Assembly: GCA_008711295.1 (NCBI GenBank)
Contig: VUYV01000407.1
Location: 179,887 to 243,886, forward strand
Reading direction: 5' to 3'
DNA from: Anarhynchus alexandrinus
Taxonomy: Eukaryota > Chordata > Aves > Charadriiformes > Charadriidae
DNA: 64,000 nt
Below, in pieces: positions 1 to 13,500 of this stretch. Position numbers and translations under genes: made by a program. The notes beneath the pieces were generated by a model. It was not told the DNA's origin and did not search any database. It saw nothing but the letters and a program-made list of their open reading frames with translations. Every line of letters begins with the position of its first letter. The first letter of the stretch is position 1.

Positions 1-1399
1 AAAAATCACATGACCAAAATGACGGAGGAAATATTAGGAGGAAATTAAACCATGGGCACGTTATTTATTCATGGGGATGGGAGGGAGCCAGGATAGGAGA
101 GGGCTGCGAAGGTACGTCCTTTGATGTGCACCCAGAGCTGCCACCGAGCCCTGGTGGGCCTCAGTTTCCCCGACACCCATCGCGATGGCGATGCCGCAGC
201 CTCATCCCAAATCCCGCATCCCTGCCCTCCAGGAGCCTGGACACGGCTTCAGCCCCCATCCTGCCCCTTTGGGATGGAGATGGGAGAGGAACCGTCTCCC
301 CCCGGGGCTGAGCCTCTGCTTTGCTGCCACCCCGCATCCCATTGGGGGGGGTGACAGGAGGTGTCCCCCACAGCCACAGCGGAGGTCACCAGCCACGGGG
401 ACGTCCTCACACATGGCTTTTGCACAGCAGCAGGTGACCTCTCTGCTCACCCAGGGGCTCTGGCACCCCCCCAGGACCGGCAGCGGCACCGAATCCCACC
501 CGGCCAAGCGCTCCATCCCCAGCGCGGGAGCAGCCAGGAGGGCTCACTTCCTCGGGTACCCGAAATCATCTCCTTCCACCAAAAAGGGGTGTTTTAAGTG
601 AAAAAAATCACATAGATCTTTATGCCAGAGAGAGCTCTCTCTGCCAGGGCTATAAACAGAATGCATGAAAATATTTTTTTTTTTCACTAAACTCATATTT
701 TTACCCCAAAATGTCTATTTTTTGCTCAAGAAAACCAAGACAGGGATTGTGTTTTTGGGTTTTTTTGTTGTTTTGGTTTTTTTTTTCCTTCTCCCCCCCC
801 CCAAATAAATTCTGAAGCAGAAAGAAATCACATCACTGACATTTCCTTCTTCCCTTCCTCAGTCGCAGGCAGGGAGGCACTGAGCAGTGCCGGGTACCTG
901 CTGGGCCACCGGGACTGCGGGCGCTTGTATCCAGCACCAGAATTATTCAATATTTCCAAACAGAGCCAAAAAATAAAATATACTCCTCCCGGGATGAGCA
1001 TCAACAAAGCCAGCAAAGCTGCTGCGGGGTGAGCTTGGTGGGGAATGCCGTTTGCTGCCTTAAAAAAGGCAAAACCAGGAAAAAAAGGAGGTTTTAGGTT
1101 GATAGAAAACACCTGAGGGACATCACAGCTTTGCAGCCCTGAGCACTGGCATTGGGGTTGGGATTTTTTCCCCCCCTTCTTTTCCTCCTGGGCTCTTGGA
1201 ATTGATTTTTTTTTTTCCCCTCCTTCTTTGGGGATGAAACTGTTGCCCGGGCTTGGCGATGATTCAGAGGGTGAATTTGGGGGGCACACTGAATCTCAGC
1301 GCGGGAATGTCCCGGGAGAGGCCGGCGGGGATGTGCCAGCCCGCGGGAGCTGCTGCGGAGACAAAGCCAAGGGGGCTCACGAGCATCCTTCACCCACTC

Positions 1400-1625
1400 A
1401 GGCGGTAATTAATGACACCGAGTTGTCAGAACAAGACAAAATGATGATTTTTGGCGTGTTTATTGGCAAAGAAATCTTCGAAGGGGCCCCATCTATCTGG
1501 GTTATGGTGACGGGGAAAAGATATTTATTCCAATGCATTATGTAAATCAGTGCGGGGTAAATACATGCAAATCATCGGCACAGGTCGCGTAATTAAGCCT
1601 GTCGGGTAATTCCCCTTAACGGGGA
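1400..1625. promoter_or_regulatory. Candidate conserved non-coding element, homeodomain/POU-like sites
   Basis: An AT-balanced island in GC-rich surroundings. It contains TAATTA at 1406-1411 and 1590-1595, and a perfect octamer ATGCAAAT at 1565-1572. Another TAATTAA lies just outside at about 1754. Clustered homeodomain and POU motifs without coding potential are typical of developmental enhancers. Conservation cannot be seen from one sequence, so this is inference. Confidence 0.35.
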
Positions 1626-1929
1626 TAGGGTTTGCGCTTGGCTTAGGCTAAATCCCTCCAGAGGCTGATGGGTGGCTGGATTTTGGCTGAATGATACGCA
1701 CACCTTTGCTGCTCAAGGGCCGAAGGCCTCTGGGATTCATGTTAATGAGCCCCTAATTAACGAGCAGCAAGAGTGGCAGAACAGCCCTTTAAGGAGGAGG
1801 GAGAAGGTGACGAGGTGCAGCCCAGCACCTCGCCATGGGGCAGCCGGGCTGGAGCAGGCGATGGAGACGGACACGGCTCCTCTGGGCTGTGCTGGGATGG
1901 AGCAGCCTGGGGAGAGGGACAAGCCCGTC

Positions 1930-2325
1930 CCAGGGTCAGGGATGTCAGGCTCTGGGGTCAGGGATGCTCTGCCCAGGGATGCCCTAACCCTGGGTCTAGG
2001 GATGTTCCATCCCTGGGTCTAGGGATGCTCCAGCTCTGGGGTCAGGGATGCTCTGCCCAGGGATGCCCTAACCCTGGGGTCAGGGATGTTCCATCCCTGG
2101 GTCTAGGGATGCTCCAGCCCTGGGATCAGGGATGCTTTGTCCAAGGATGCTCCAGCCCTGGGGTCAGGGATGCTCTGCCCAGGGATGCTCCAGCCCTAGG
2201 GTCAGGGATGCTCTGTCCAGGGATGCCCTAACCCTGGGTCCAGGGATGCCCCGGCACTGGGGTGAGGGATGCCCCAGTCCTGGGGTCAGGGACGCTCCAG
2301 CCCTGGGATGAGGGATGGTCTCTGT
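1930..2325. repeat. Minisatellite, ~20-23 bp units
   Basis: Imperfect tandem array built on the core CTGGGGTCAGGGATGCTC, alternating with TGCCCAGGGATGCCCTAACC-type variants. At least a dozen GGGATG cores are readable. The array is open in several frames because the unit lacks stops, but it encodes no recognisable protein. Confidence 0.85.
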
Positions 2326-2589
2326 GATGTGGAGCCTGAATCTGCGCATGAGGCTCATGTGGGGACCCAACACGTCTGCTGCTGCCCTTGACCCTGAACC
2401 CACCCCCCCTCGCTTCACCTGGGAGCACCCTCAAACCCCAGTGACTCGGAGCCCCGAGGGACACCTCGTGTCACCCCACGTGGGGCATCCTCCACCCACT
2501 CAGCCCCGCAGGGACCAAGGGAAGGGCCCCGATGGAGCAAACCGAACCAAAGCGACTTCCCCAACCACCTCCAGCAATAAACACACATC

Positions 2590-2995
2590 TATTTAACCAA
2601 CCTTTCCCCCGTTTTAACATAATTAGCCATCGGTCTGCCAATCAACGTCAGCTCCCGCGGATCACCGTTAATGGATTGCTGTTCAGCCGGCTGTTATTGA
2701 ATCGATATAGAAATTAAAATGCATTCACGCCATTCTTTCTCAGTTGTCATCTTATCTCGGCGTCTAGCGAAAAGCGCGGCAGATTACAGAATCCATCATC
2801 ATTTAGCCTTTGTAGCTCGCAAAATTCATAATTAACAAAAAATTTCTATTCACTTGCTCATGTAATTTAATTAGTTTTCCATTAAATAGAGACTAAATAT
2901 CATCTAATCCCCCAACAGAGCAAATAATTGTTTTCCATTCTTTTAGAAATTATCACTCGCTTATTGTAACTATCAAAATTCATTAGAAGCCTCCG
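2590..2995. promoter_or_regulatory. Candidate conserved non-coding element (AT-rich, homeobox motifs)
   Basis: About 400 bp of sharply lower GC than both flanks. It includes CATAATTAAC near 2827, TTTAATTAG near 2867, CCATTAAAT near 2879, several ATTA cores and an ATCGAT palindrome near 2701. No frame is credibly coding. It resembles an ultraconserved-type enhancer between NKAIN1 and SNRNP40; this rests on composition and motif density only. Confidence 0.4.
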
Positions 2996-3365
2996 AGCAG
3001 CGGTGGGGAAAGGTGGGAAAAGCGCTGGAGGAAGGCCGGGGAGGTAATTAGAGGGGACGGCGGGGCCAGGGCGGCTGAGCCGGGACCTCCCGGCGATGTC
3101 CCAGTTGTGCCCAGCATTGGGGTCACCAGCACCCAGTGCAGGATGCACCCCACAGCACCGTGCTGGGCTGCTCTGGGTACCGCATCCGTCTCCGGCTGGG
3201 ATCGCAGCCGATGCTGCTGTTGCTCATGGGTCAAGGAGCGGGATGGGGACCGGGATAGGGCCGGCCGTGCAGGGCCACACCAGGGGGGCACTGCCAGCCC
3301 CCCCCGGTCCCCACCAAAAGGCTGGGAAGCCGCCGGGAGCCCCCCCACCAGAGCAGCACAGAGAC

Positions 3366-3490
3366 CGTTTATCTGCATCCTGGGACAGATTTAATTTATA
3401 GTGGAAATCTCTCAAGCAGATACCTCCCTTGGAGGAATAAACCTGTTTAAGAAAACAATTTTCTCTGCGCTCGGATTATGCCTTTAACGG
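3366..3490. promoter_or_regulatory. Candidate short non-coding element
   Basis: AT-rich patch with TTTAATTTATAG, GATTATG and AGATAC-type motifs, bounded by GC-rich DNA on both sides. No coding potential was seen. Function is inferred only from composition. Confidence 0.25.
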
Positions 3491-3669
3491 TTTGCTGCTG
3501 CGATGCCCCGGAGCTGGCACGGCTCCGACGCGGGACGGGAGCCAAGAGGGGCACGCGCTCGCCCGGGGGCAACCGGGAACCGAGGGGAAACCATCCCCCG
3601 GGGCTGCCCGGCCCCGAATCCCCCCGGATGGTGCCCAGTGCGGGTCTGGCGGCAGTGCCGGCCCTGGCA

Positions 3670-3872
3670 GTGTCTGGGGGTACATGTGGGTGCATATATG
3701 TGGGTGTGCATGGCTGTGAGTGTGCATGTGTACACGCGTGTGCATGTTTGCACTTGTGTGTACACAGCTGTGTGTGCTTGTGTGTGTGTGTGTATGCATG
3801 CGTACACACACGTGTCCGTGCTTGTGCATGCACACGTGTGCATGTGTGTGCCTGTATGCACACGCAGGGCGC
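3670..3872. repeat. Degenerate TG/CA tract
   Basis: Alternating purine-pyrimidine sequence (TGTGTG, TGCATG, TACACACACGTG) about 200 bp long. It has Z-DNA-forming character and gives spurious Cys/Val/His-rich open frames on both strands. Confidence 0.9.
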
Positions 3873-4079
3873 AGTGCTCCCTTTGCCCGGCATGGATTTG
3901 CCCCGGCTCTGTGCCAGCCAGCCCCGCGGCGGGTCCCACCCCCCCACGGTGGGTGCCAGCCCCACGGGGGGTGCCCGGCTCTCCCGGCAGCCCCCCCGGC
4001 TCAGCAGGGAGTGCAGGGCACCGCCAGGCCGGGGGGAGGGCACACGGGGCGGCTGTGCTCACCACTGGACCCCGCGGAG

Positions 4080-4190
4080 TGTTAAATTGCTCAGCTCTGA
4101 GTAACCCCTCATAGGAAATGATATTAAATCTACATTTTGTCCCGACGGGGCCATAGTTATGATCCACTGAACACATACCCCGTTAGAAGC
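4080..4190. promoter_or_regulatory. Candidate short non-coding element
   Basis: AT-rich block holding TTAAATTGCTCAG, GATATTAAATC and CCATAGTTATGATCC inside GC-rich DNA. Similar islands occur at about 4975-5075 (TCTAATTAAGCA) and 5205-5370 (TTATTTAATAC). All are non-coding by eye and are grouped here as possible regulatory elements of the neighbouring gene. Confidence 0.25.
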
Positions 4191-6994
4191 AGGTAGGTGC
4201 TTCTCCTAAATCAGCTTTCGGGCTCTCCTCAGGGGCTGCGCCATCGGCACGTGGTCCAATCCATCACCAACACGGGCGGGTGGGCATCGATCCGGCCCTA
4301 ATTGTGGACAGTAATTGGCAGCGGTAACTCAGAGCCGTGATCACCAAAGTCACCCTCCGCACCCTCTGTTGGCATCAGATGCTTATTTGATCCACAAGCT
4401 CCCCGGCGCTGGGGAACAGGGGTTTCTCTCGCAGGGCTGGGATGGGCACAGGGACCTGCCTGGGACGCTGGGCTGGGCGCTCACTGCTGCAGCGAGTTTG
4501 CCAGTGCTCGGGTGGCAGCGGTGCACGCAGCGGGGACATGCCCTCGCAGCAAACCGTCCTCCTGCGCCGCCGGCGGGCTCGTCCTGCCCCGGCTACTCCC
4601 TCGGGGCTGGGGGATTTAGTGTTAATCCGGATCATTTCCCGGATCTGGGTCACGGCTCCACAGACACCCGTGCTGATGTGCTGGAGGGGTGTCTGGGGGC
4701 AGAGGGGGTGGCACCCACTCTGGCGTGCCTGACGCTGGGAGCTGGTGGCTGCTGAGCATCCCGCATGGCACCCCCAGGCTCTGCGGGACCCCCGGGTGCA
4801 GCAACTGCTGCTCAACAAAAGCCTCCAGGACCCAGGGCAGGGGGAGAGTGATGCCCATCCCTGGCTTCCCTGCCCATTCCTGGGTCGGGAATCGGGAAAA
4901 AGAAAGCCCTTGTAAATTCTTTTAAAGAAGCAAGATTCAGAAAACTGCAGGGTTATCCTGGCACCGCTGGCTCAGCCCCGAGAGTCTCTCTTCCCTCTGA
5001 CACTTGGGCACATATTCAAATAAAACCATAAACCCTTGAGGATTATAACAGTGTCTAATTAAGCACTAAGTCCATGTGCTGGCACCCTCCTTGCCCGCCA
5101 GCCCTCGGTGAGGGGGCACAGGCACAGCGTCGGTCCTCAGGCGTAGGGCTCTTGTGTTGGTGGCTCCGGGGAGGTCCATCCCGAATCGTGGCATTCCCGG
5201 CTGGCGTCCCAGCTCTCATCTACATGCGTTTCAGGGCACGTTATTTAATACTCTGCAGAGTTAAAAATAAATCTTCCCCCCTGCTTCCAGCTCTCTCCGC
5301 CCGCCTCTTCAGCCGAAGGGTGATTTGTTTGCGTTCGGATACATTCATTCCCCGTGATCTGGTGATCGGTCTTCCCATGTCTGCACCATCACCTGCCCGA
5401 CGCCTGGCTCCAGCCGTGCACGGTTCCCCCCGCGGGGACAGACGGACATCGAGGGCAGTGACAGGGATGACCACAGAGTCCCGGGGCTGCGGCAGCATTC
5501 CTGCGGGCTCCTGCCTGCCGTTCCTGCTGGGAGTTGGGGAATGACAGGAGGTGGATGTTGGCAGCGGTGATTGGGACCAGACCCGCTCTGGTGAAGCTGA
5601 TCTTCCCTGGATTTGATCCTGGAGCTCTGCTGAGTCCGAGCATTCACACCTCATGCTCGAATCCATCAACCCATGGATGAAGAGGGTCAGTGAAGGAGAC
5701 ACAGCTGGGGTCGACGGTTTCCTGTGCTCTCCAGCCCACCCCTGTCTGCTCCCGAAGTCACTTTGTGATGATGTAGGAACCAGAAGCAGAGACCAGCTCT
5801 GCTCCAGCCCCAAGGGCTTCAGGAGAAACACTGTGGTGAGAGAGGTCCTGTGTCCCCGAGGGACGCAGGCAGCCTGCAGCAATCTGCTGACAGAAGGACA
5901 CGGCACTGGGACAGGAACCATCCCAGGTGAAGGGGGCTGGGGACAGTGCCACAAACCCCACACCCAGGAGACATCACCTTGCCTCCTGGGGAACACAGCC
6001 ACGTTCCCCTGCCTCCTTAAAAGCTGATGGGTTTGTTTTAGCCCCGAGCGTGCCATCCTCCAGCTTTTTTCTTCTGCCCACAGCAGAAAAGCAGGGCAAG
6101 ACATGCTCTCGAGGGGACCCTGCGCTAATTCCCTTTTCACTGCACAAAGCTGTGCTGATTTCCCAGCTCTCAAATACCTGGCGGCTGCAGCAGATCCCTC
6201 TTGTTCAAACGCTGGCCACGACTGCGCAGGACAGTCCTACGGCACGGCACTGCTGGGGTGGGAGCATCGCATGTCCGCGCTCCATCGTCCCAGCTGAACT
6301 GCAGCCCGCAGGCAGCCTCCTCTTTTCTGGCAGCGAGAGGTGAGAAACGCCCGGTCCAACCTGAGCCAAGGCAGCAAACGGGGGGAAAAAAGGATGAAAA
6401 GTCTAATAACTGAGACAGACAGTTCTCAGAAGAGAAACGCAGTATGTACTCTTCATAGCAAGTTAATGAACATCAGACAATGACCCGTGGCACGGGGAAC
6501 CCCCTTGCATGTTCTCACAAAGACCAGCCGAGGCTCAGCCCCGAGTCAAGTGCTTGAGGCCGGTTTCAGCCTTGGCAAAAAAAACCCATCAGGGCAGATC
6601 ATTCCCTTCTGGCCTAAACCCCGGTGCTGGAGCACAGCAGGCAGAGTCAGCCCAGGGCTGTAGGGCAAGATCTGGCAGAAGCACCCCCATAAATCCCCCC
6701 TGAAGCTAAGGCAGGGTGCAGGCAACCTCGCGCTGTCCCAGCTGGCCACCACGGGTCTGTGAGGTACGGATCTAACCTGCTCGAAGACCTGCCACCATCT
6801 CCCACCACCCTCCTGCTTAGGGAGAGGGGACACGCAGCCAGCGCGGTTCCCCCACTGCTGAGCACTGAATACACGGTGCCTGTCACAGAAAACTCACTCC
6901 CTTTACATTTATTTATAGCAGGAGGCTGGATTTTACTCAAAACATGAAAATAGGATTCAGCAGTAGCCCAATAATTATTTCAAGCGTGGTCATT

Positions 6995-7000
6995 TTTATT
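6995..7000 (-). promoter_or_regulatory. SNRNP40: Candidate SNRNP40 poly(A) signal
   Basis: AATAAA on the minus strand about 535 nt downstream of the SNRNP40 stop codon. A second AATAAA lies at 6908-6913. Either would give a 3' UTR of about 0.55-0.65 kb. RNA ends are not visible, so the choice is inferred. Confidence 0.45.
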
Positions 7001-7535
7001 GCCATGAATAAAAAATAAAGCTGCTCTTCTGAAGTGAACGCCTATGGTTTCCCCGGGTTATAGACGAGTGAGGGCCTTGATTTAGCATTGTACAATAGAA
7101 AAGTAAACCAGAACAATAAATCCCATCCACACAGTTCTTGTAAAAAGCTATCTATTTCAGTTTTGACCGTATAAAAAAAACAACAAGAGAAACTCGACAG
7201 GGAATATACAATCCACATGGGGAATTTAAACAAATTTTACCGATTTCAAGTGATCTGGGTAAGGGTTTAATAGTCGGTGGGACAGCCAAAATTAAAATCT
7301 TTCAAATTCCAAAGTTTCCTTCCTCCCCAAAGAAGGGGGGAATGGAAAAAAGCTGCACAGTGAGACCACGCAGACAGCGCAGCCTGCGAGAGGGCGGCTT
7401 GTCTCATCAAGCTGCTTCAACGTTTTCCCACTGCCGCAAGCGTGAGAGGGGCTGGCACCAGTGAGAAGAAAGTCAGTACGACTTCTGTAAACCAAGGATT
7501 GCGAGGGCACGAATCCCACCGTCTCCTCGTCGGCT

Positions 7536-10500
7536 TCACTGGATCTCCCCCATGTACAGTCTTTTGTCGCTGGATGCGGAGAGTACTGCGGGAGAGAGAC
7601 GGGGGGGAAGGGAGGAATATGAAAATTAACCGCAACAGTTTGAGACCTCCATTAACGACACATCATTTGAATTGAACCACTCATTTCGCTTACTGGAAGT
7701 GATCTACAAAGGCAAATTTCATTTGCTCCCCAAAAACACTTCATGGAATTTACTACTCTGACACCTAATCACACGCTGCGCGTCGTGGCTGCCAGTCCCC
7801 TGTCCCACGGCAGGCATAACCGCACGCTGCCTGTAATGTCTAAGCATTAAAATGGTAAAGAGAGGAGTATAAACACGCTGTTAAGGCTCTCGAGCATCCT
7901 GAAGCATTATTTCCATTGCAAGGAGCGTTCAGACTGCGAACCGGGCACTGCCGTCGGGACTGCGTGCCGCTAGAGGGCACAGGCTGGCCAGGAAAGCCTC
8001 GCCGGGACCTTATTATTTTATCAGAAGAGGCAAAATGCTGCTGGCACCCAGCTACAACGAGCCACTGAACCACCTTAACTCAGAAAAGGCTCCTCAGGGG
8101 ATTCAAGACACAAGCGTCAAAAGAATGACCCAGAAGCACTGCTCTTGACACTGATGAGGGTTTCATTCGAGTCCAGGGGAGATTTGGGGGATTTCTAAAT
8201 GAACTTGCAGACTGGTGTCTGTCATCTTGCCGCATGTTGGCTCCCCACACACCCTCCTGTGCAGATGAGTATCGTGGAGCGGGTGCAGAGATTTACAAGA
8301 TTAACGTTCCCAGATGTTAATAGAAATCAATTGCATAACTCGCATGCAACGCCTGGATAGGTTTTTAATTTTTATTTCAAGCTGAGTGATTGATTCACAA
8401 AAAGGACCTCAGCAGAACACAATTGCAAACGATCTGCTGCAAACCGGAGAAGAGAGATCGCTCTGCTCTTCCAGCACAGGCTCCGATCTGAAGACAGGGC
8501 AATGAATAACCAAGGAACAAACCCATAACTCACTGCCCTGCTACAGACACTGTCATCCTCGGCACAACCGAGCTCTTGGCTTCACTTTGGGGTTGACTCT
8601 TGTCAATTTTTGGCTGGAGCAATGCGGTGACCTGGCCGATGGTGCAAGTGTTTCCATAGAAACAAAGAGCACCCTGCGGTCCTGCCTGGGCCGCATGCTG
8701 TGCCAAGAAACTGATATGAAATCTGGTCTCAGCTAGTACACAGTGGTTAAAACGGTTCTGAAAAAGCCACCGCAAGCATTGCCTCACCCAGCACTGATAC
8801 GTGGTGCCATGTGCTGGACACCTCTAGAATGGGGACAAAACCCGCTGCGCAAAGAGCCGCCTTAGCTTCCTACAGCTTTGGGGTAAGGGAAGAGATCCTG
8901 GGCTGGAGACAAGCTCCTGGGTTGTCACTGTCCTCACGTGAGCACCAAATGTACGGTTCTGCCCCTGGCTCAAAACCCTTTTGCACTGCCCTTGACAAGT
9001 CTGGACAAGCCCTAGGCAGCGGTGGCCAAGCCACGCTCTCGGCCACCCACAGGTGACCAGCAGCCCCGCTGCTATATGGGTGCCCCCACCCAGGTCTCCC
9101 CTTGGGCAGGATGGAGAAGCAGAGACCCTGCGCTCAGCCCAGAACCCCCAGGGCACACCCAGCCCAACTCCTGTCTGCGGGAGAGGAGCAGGCAGGAGCC
9201 TGCTACCCCTAAATTTGTCTCTGATACTCGGGGATTTGGGCCACGGGCAATTTCGGGGCTGTTTTGCAGAGGATCAGCAGTTCAGCCAACCCTGAAACTA
9301 TTTCCCCAGCTAACTTGAGGTGGGGAGGACTTACTAATGGGTTCCTCCGGATGGAAAGCCAGTTCGTTCACCGACCCGGCGTGGCCTGGCAGCTTGTACA
9401 AAATCCTCCTGGATGTGGTGTCCCACACGTAGACAAACCTACAAGAGAGTCATTATGAGTGCAGGCATTTGAGAAGGGAAAGCAGCTGCCCCCCACACCA
9501 ACAGCTTATTCCTGCAGCGGTTCACCCCGCGGGCTGAAACAGATGCAGCTCTTAGTGAGGATAAACAAGGAGCTTCTCAGGAGCAAAATGCTGCACTGCC
9601 CAGTCCAGAAGAGCAGAGGGTTGAGCACGCAGGAGCTAACAACAATTTGGTATCAAAAGCCTCGCCGCCCTCACAGCACAGCAGCCCCATTTCACTTCTC
9701 GTGGCACAGAGATGGATTTGAAACCGTGAGGCCATAGAGACCCTCCATACAGCAGCAACACAGTGAGTTAAGGGAGAAAATTAGTGTTGGGAGTGGGGAG
9801 GAGGGTTCTCACCCCCGCAAATCCCTGCCTGCAAGCCCGGCGGTCACCCTCGGCTTGGGCTGGCTGGCAAGCAGCGAGGAGGAGCCCACGTACTCGCCCA
9901 GCCCCTGCTACAGCGTAATCCCTCACAGCCAACAGCTTTATATATGGATTTCTTCCTGCTGTGCCATTAAAGTCATAATGCACTTCCCATCATTTATTAG
10001 GGGGCCGATCAGATTGCGCCGAGCCCTTTGATTAACCTCCTGCGGGCCTTGCCGCGGGCTGCCACCGCTGCCGGGTCCTGCCTGAGCACCGCACCTTGGC
10101 TGAAGGGCAGCGCAGAAACCGCCGGGATCCTTCAGGCGGGAGGTCAGAAGGAAACTGCTCGCACCAGGCACGGATCAGCTTTCAGATTACTCTTATAAAT
10201 GCTCCCAGAGAGTGGGGGAGACGGTGCCTTGCTATAAATCACACTGTACCCGAGATCACTGCTTGTCCCCCACGGGTGTCGATTGCTGCCTGCCTGGTGG
10301 GGTGGCTGCTCACGAGCTCCACCGGGAAGCAGAGCGATGCTTTGATGCCAGTTATGGTGAGCACCCGTAGGAGTGAGTGGGATTTTTTTAGTACATCAAA
10401 ACAAGAAGAGCCCTGAGCAACATCCTAAAACCCAGGCAAGGCGATGCTGCATCCCTCCCTTCCAAACACAACGGCCTCACCACATGAAACGCCATTTGTT

Positions 10501-13500
10501 CCAAGGTTCACAGCTCTGCAAAAACAATTGGTGGCTCAGGATAGTTGCCAGTTCCGGATTACACTCGCTCTGCCTTCTCATTTTACTCTTTAGGGAGGTG
10601 ACTGGCAGCTAAACCGAAATCTGCCGGGGCAGAAAAGGGAAGCGGCAGGGCAGCAATTGGCTGGGTTTGGCGTGAAGGGCAGCTCTGCTGCCCACATGCC
10701 CCAGAGGCATCACTGTGGCTATTTACAGTGGACTGCAGAGGGCGAGAGCATGGGGTCAGCCTGTAAAATGTGTAAAATCAATCTACTGCATTATACTTCA
10801 CCAAAGGAAGGTCGCTGTGAATGCCACTGTGCATCCCTGTGTCTCGCCCGCACAAATTCAAACATACTGGGGGTCAACAGCCCTTTCCTCAGCCCTGCAC
10901 GCAGCCCAAGCTCTGAATACCAAGGCCGGACCATTTCAGGCTTATACAGCACTACCAACAATGAGTTCCTCAGTTTCACCTGTCCCTTTCCATTTGTCAG
11001 GGCTTTGCAGACCGGATGAAGAACAAGATTTGCTTGTACAATTAGCCTGTCTTTTAGTTGAAATAGAACTGAGCTTCTTTGCACCCCCACCCCCCCCCGC
11101 CCCAAAGCACTGAATAATTTAAAACACTTGCTGGCTAGATAGAGAGGACACTGGGTACCAAACCAGGGCAGACCTGCTTTGTTAGGAGCATTCCTTTTCA
11201 GGCTGGTGCTATTCTTTGACTTATTTTCTTGAAACACATAAAAGGGAAAAATGCAAACCTGCAACTTAAGTCATGAATGTTACGTAAAGCAGCACTTCTT
11301 CAAGCACAGCTGTTTTATCTGGCAGGCAAGAACTGTATCGAATGCTTTCTCAAAGCACTCTGCTGTTGTTTTTAATTTGGTATTGCAAAGTAGGCAAGCA
11401 CTTTAAGTAGTTGATTTTACTATAACCTGAAGGGTTCAACAGCAAAAAAAAATACTCAGGTAATAGTCCCTCCAACATACACACACACTCCATGTAATGC
11501 AGAAGAAGAGAGTAATCATTGGGGAATTATTTTGTACTCAGACAAATGAAACATTTGTTTAATCTTTCTTTGCTTTCCCAGCAGATACTCCTCAAAAAAA
11601 AAAATTAAAAGCTCAGAGACAGCAGAAAGATCTGAGTGGCCTCATTTAACTTGCCCTGGGGTCTGGCTGCGTGCTGTGCCCCACGAATGTCACAACAAAG
11701 TTGCTGTCAGACCACAGAGCTACATCAGCATCTGCAGAACCAACCTAATGGCCTAAGACTTCCAGCCACACTTTGCCACTGAACGGATCAGCCACAGCTC
11801 GGCAGGCTAACACGCAGGCATTCCTCCACCACGTGCACCGCCGCTACTGCCCAGCAGGACTGGAAAGGAGAGTCACGTCTCAGCCACTTGCTGTGACAGC
11901 TGGCCCCACTATATCTGGACAGCGAGAGCTAAAGTTCTCCCTATCCTCTATCAGAAACTCATTAATTTGCTGATTACTACTGCTCCATGCCTTGGACTCC
12001 GGCCTGCAGGAATTCCTGTCTCGATGTCACTAAGAGTGCATCTGGAATTGCTCCAGCAGAGGTTGGTATCCTTCATGGTGACCTTCAGGGTCTGGCATGG
12101 ACCCTCTGCTGGCTTCCTCCCTCTACCCGTTTTACTCCCCAGTTGCCTTAGTTTACAGAATATCTCATTTAAAAGTCCAATACATGCTAATTTAGTCAGA
12201 TCTTTATTTCTTCTTACTCATTAAGGCTCAAGAATAACCATTGGAACACCACTGGTGCCTCCTGCAAGCTGCCAAGCAGCAATTTAACCGGTATTTGTGG
12301 TCCTTATCCTCACTACACACGCTTCCCCAGACTCCCTGCTTCTCAAAGACTCTCACAAACATCTGCCGATATGACTGCAGGGATGTAGTCCACAAACAAC
12401 CAATGTTCCTGTCATCTGCTGGTCCTACTGTTGGATCCAGTGGTTGAACATAAGCAGTAATGCAGACCTCTAGTCAGCTTTTGACAATAATAATAAGACT
12501 TTACAACTATACGGTGCTTGTCCACTGACACAAAGGCAATATAAAGCCATCGCTATTGTAATCAGGGCAGAGAATGAAGGGGGTTGTTCGGGTCTTCGCC
12601 ACCTCTATGCACAACTCTGAGTCTTCATATTAATTTTAGACATGATGCAAATCATTCCAGGAGTGCTTGCAAAACTGTTTGGGATTGACGGTAACGGAGA
12701 AACACAGTGGTAACTCACCTGTCAGCCGATCCCCCTGCGATTTTACTCCCATCTGGGGACCAAGAGCACCTCAGAAGATTCTAAAACAAAAAAAAAAATG
12801 TGCACAGATCTATTTCCAAAGAAAGATTTAGTTTTCCCCTTCTACTTGAATTAAAATCACCCTGAGACTTTAAATATCATGAGCACCACTTTAATGATCT
12901 CCCTTCAGAAGTTGAGATGGTAATTACAGATTTTATTTTATTGCTGGAAACATCCAGTGCCTTGTTATTTTACACAAAGTAGATAGTAAATGTAGAAAAC
13001 ACTTAATTTACAGCTAATTATAGCTGAACCACGCAAAGAAATCTTGTTACTGCGGCTTTAATTGGAATCCCACTTTGTGCATTAATCTTTCTTTGAATTC
13101 TTATTAAAGCCTTTCTGGTTTAAACTTAAACTTAAAAAACAATTTACAGAGAAGTTAATAGCAGCAGCATTTTACCAACAATCATGTTTTGGTCTGCAGT
13201 ACGCTCACCTTTTCAAAATTATGGACATTCCCCTGGAAAATCTTTACACATCTCTCTTTAGGGGCAAACGGTCGCACATCCCAGATGCGAACTGCAACAG
13301 AGAGCTCACAGTAATTAGCTGAAGATGGCAGAGGCACGGGGGCAAGGTCAGCTTCTGGAAACGTTTCTTTTCTAAGACATGCTGCTAATGAGCAAAGACC
13401 TGGTCATGCTCCTTCTCTTTATACTTAGTTTTCCTCAGAAGGAAAAGGAAACCAGCAGCTTTCCCCACAGAAAGCTTTGATATGAAAGGTCAAATGCAGA

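Larger units (their letters stand above)
1..6990. other. Intergenic region beyond the SNRNP40 3' end
   Basis: No coding exon with splice sites and a recognisable protein was found on either strand. In human the neighbour on this side is NKAIN1, but its N-terminal exon (MGKCSGRC-type start) is not visible here. The region mixes GC-rich, open-frame-rich DNA with several short AT-rich islands listed separately. Long open frames, such as one of 310 codons on the minus strand at 5241-6173, show no domain or codon signature. Confidence 0.6.

Noticed and set aside
5241..6173. 310-codon open frame on the minus strand
   Set aside because: Low stop density of GC-rich DNA; no domain, composition unlike a protein, and it runs through an AT-rich non-coding island.
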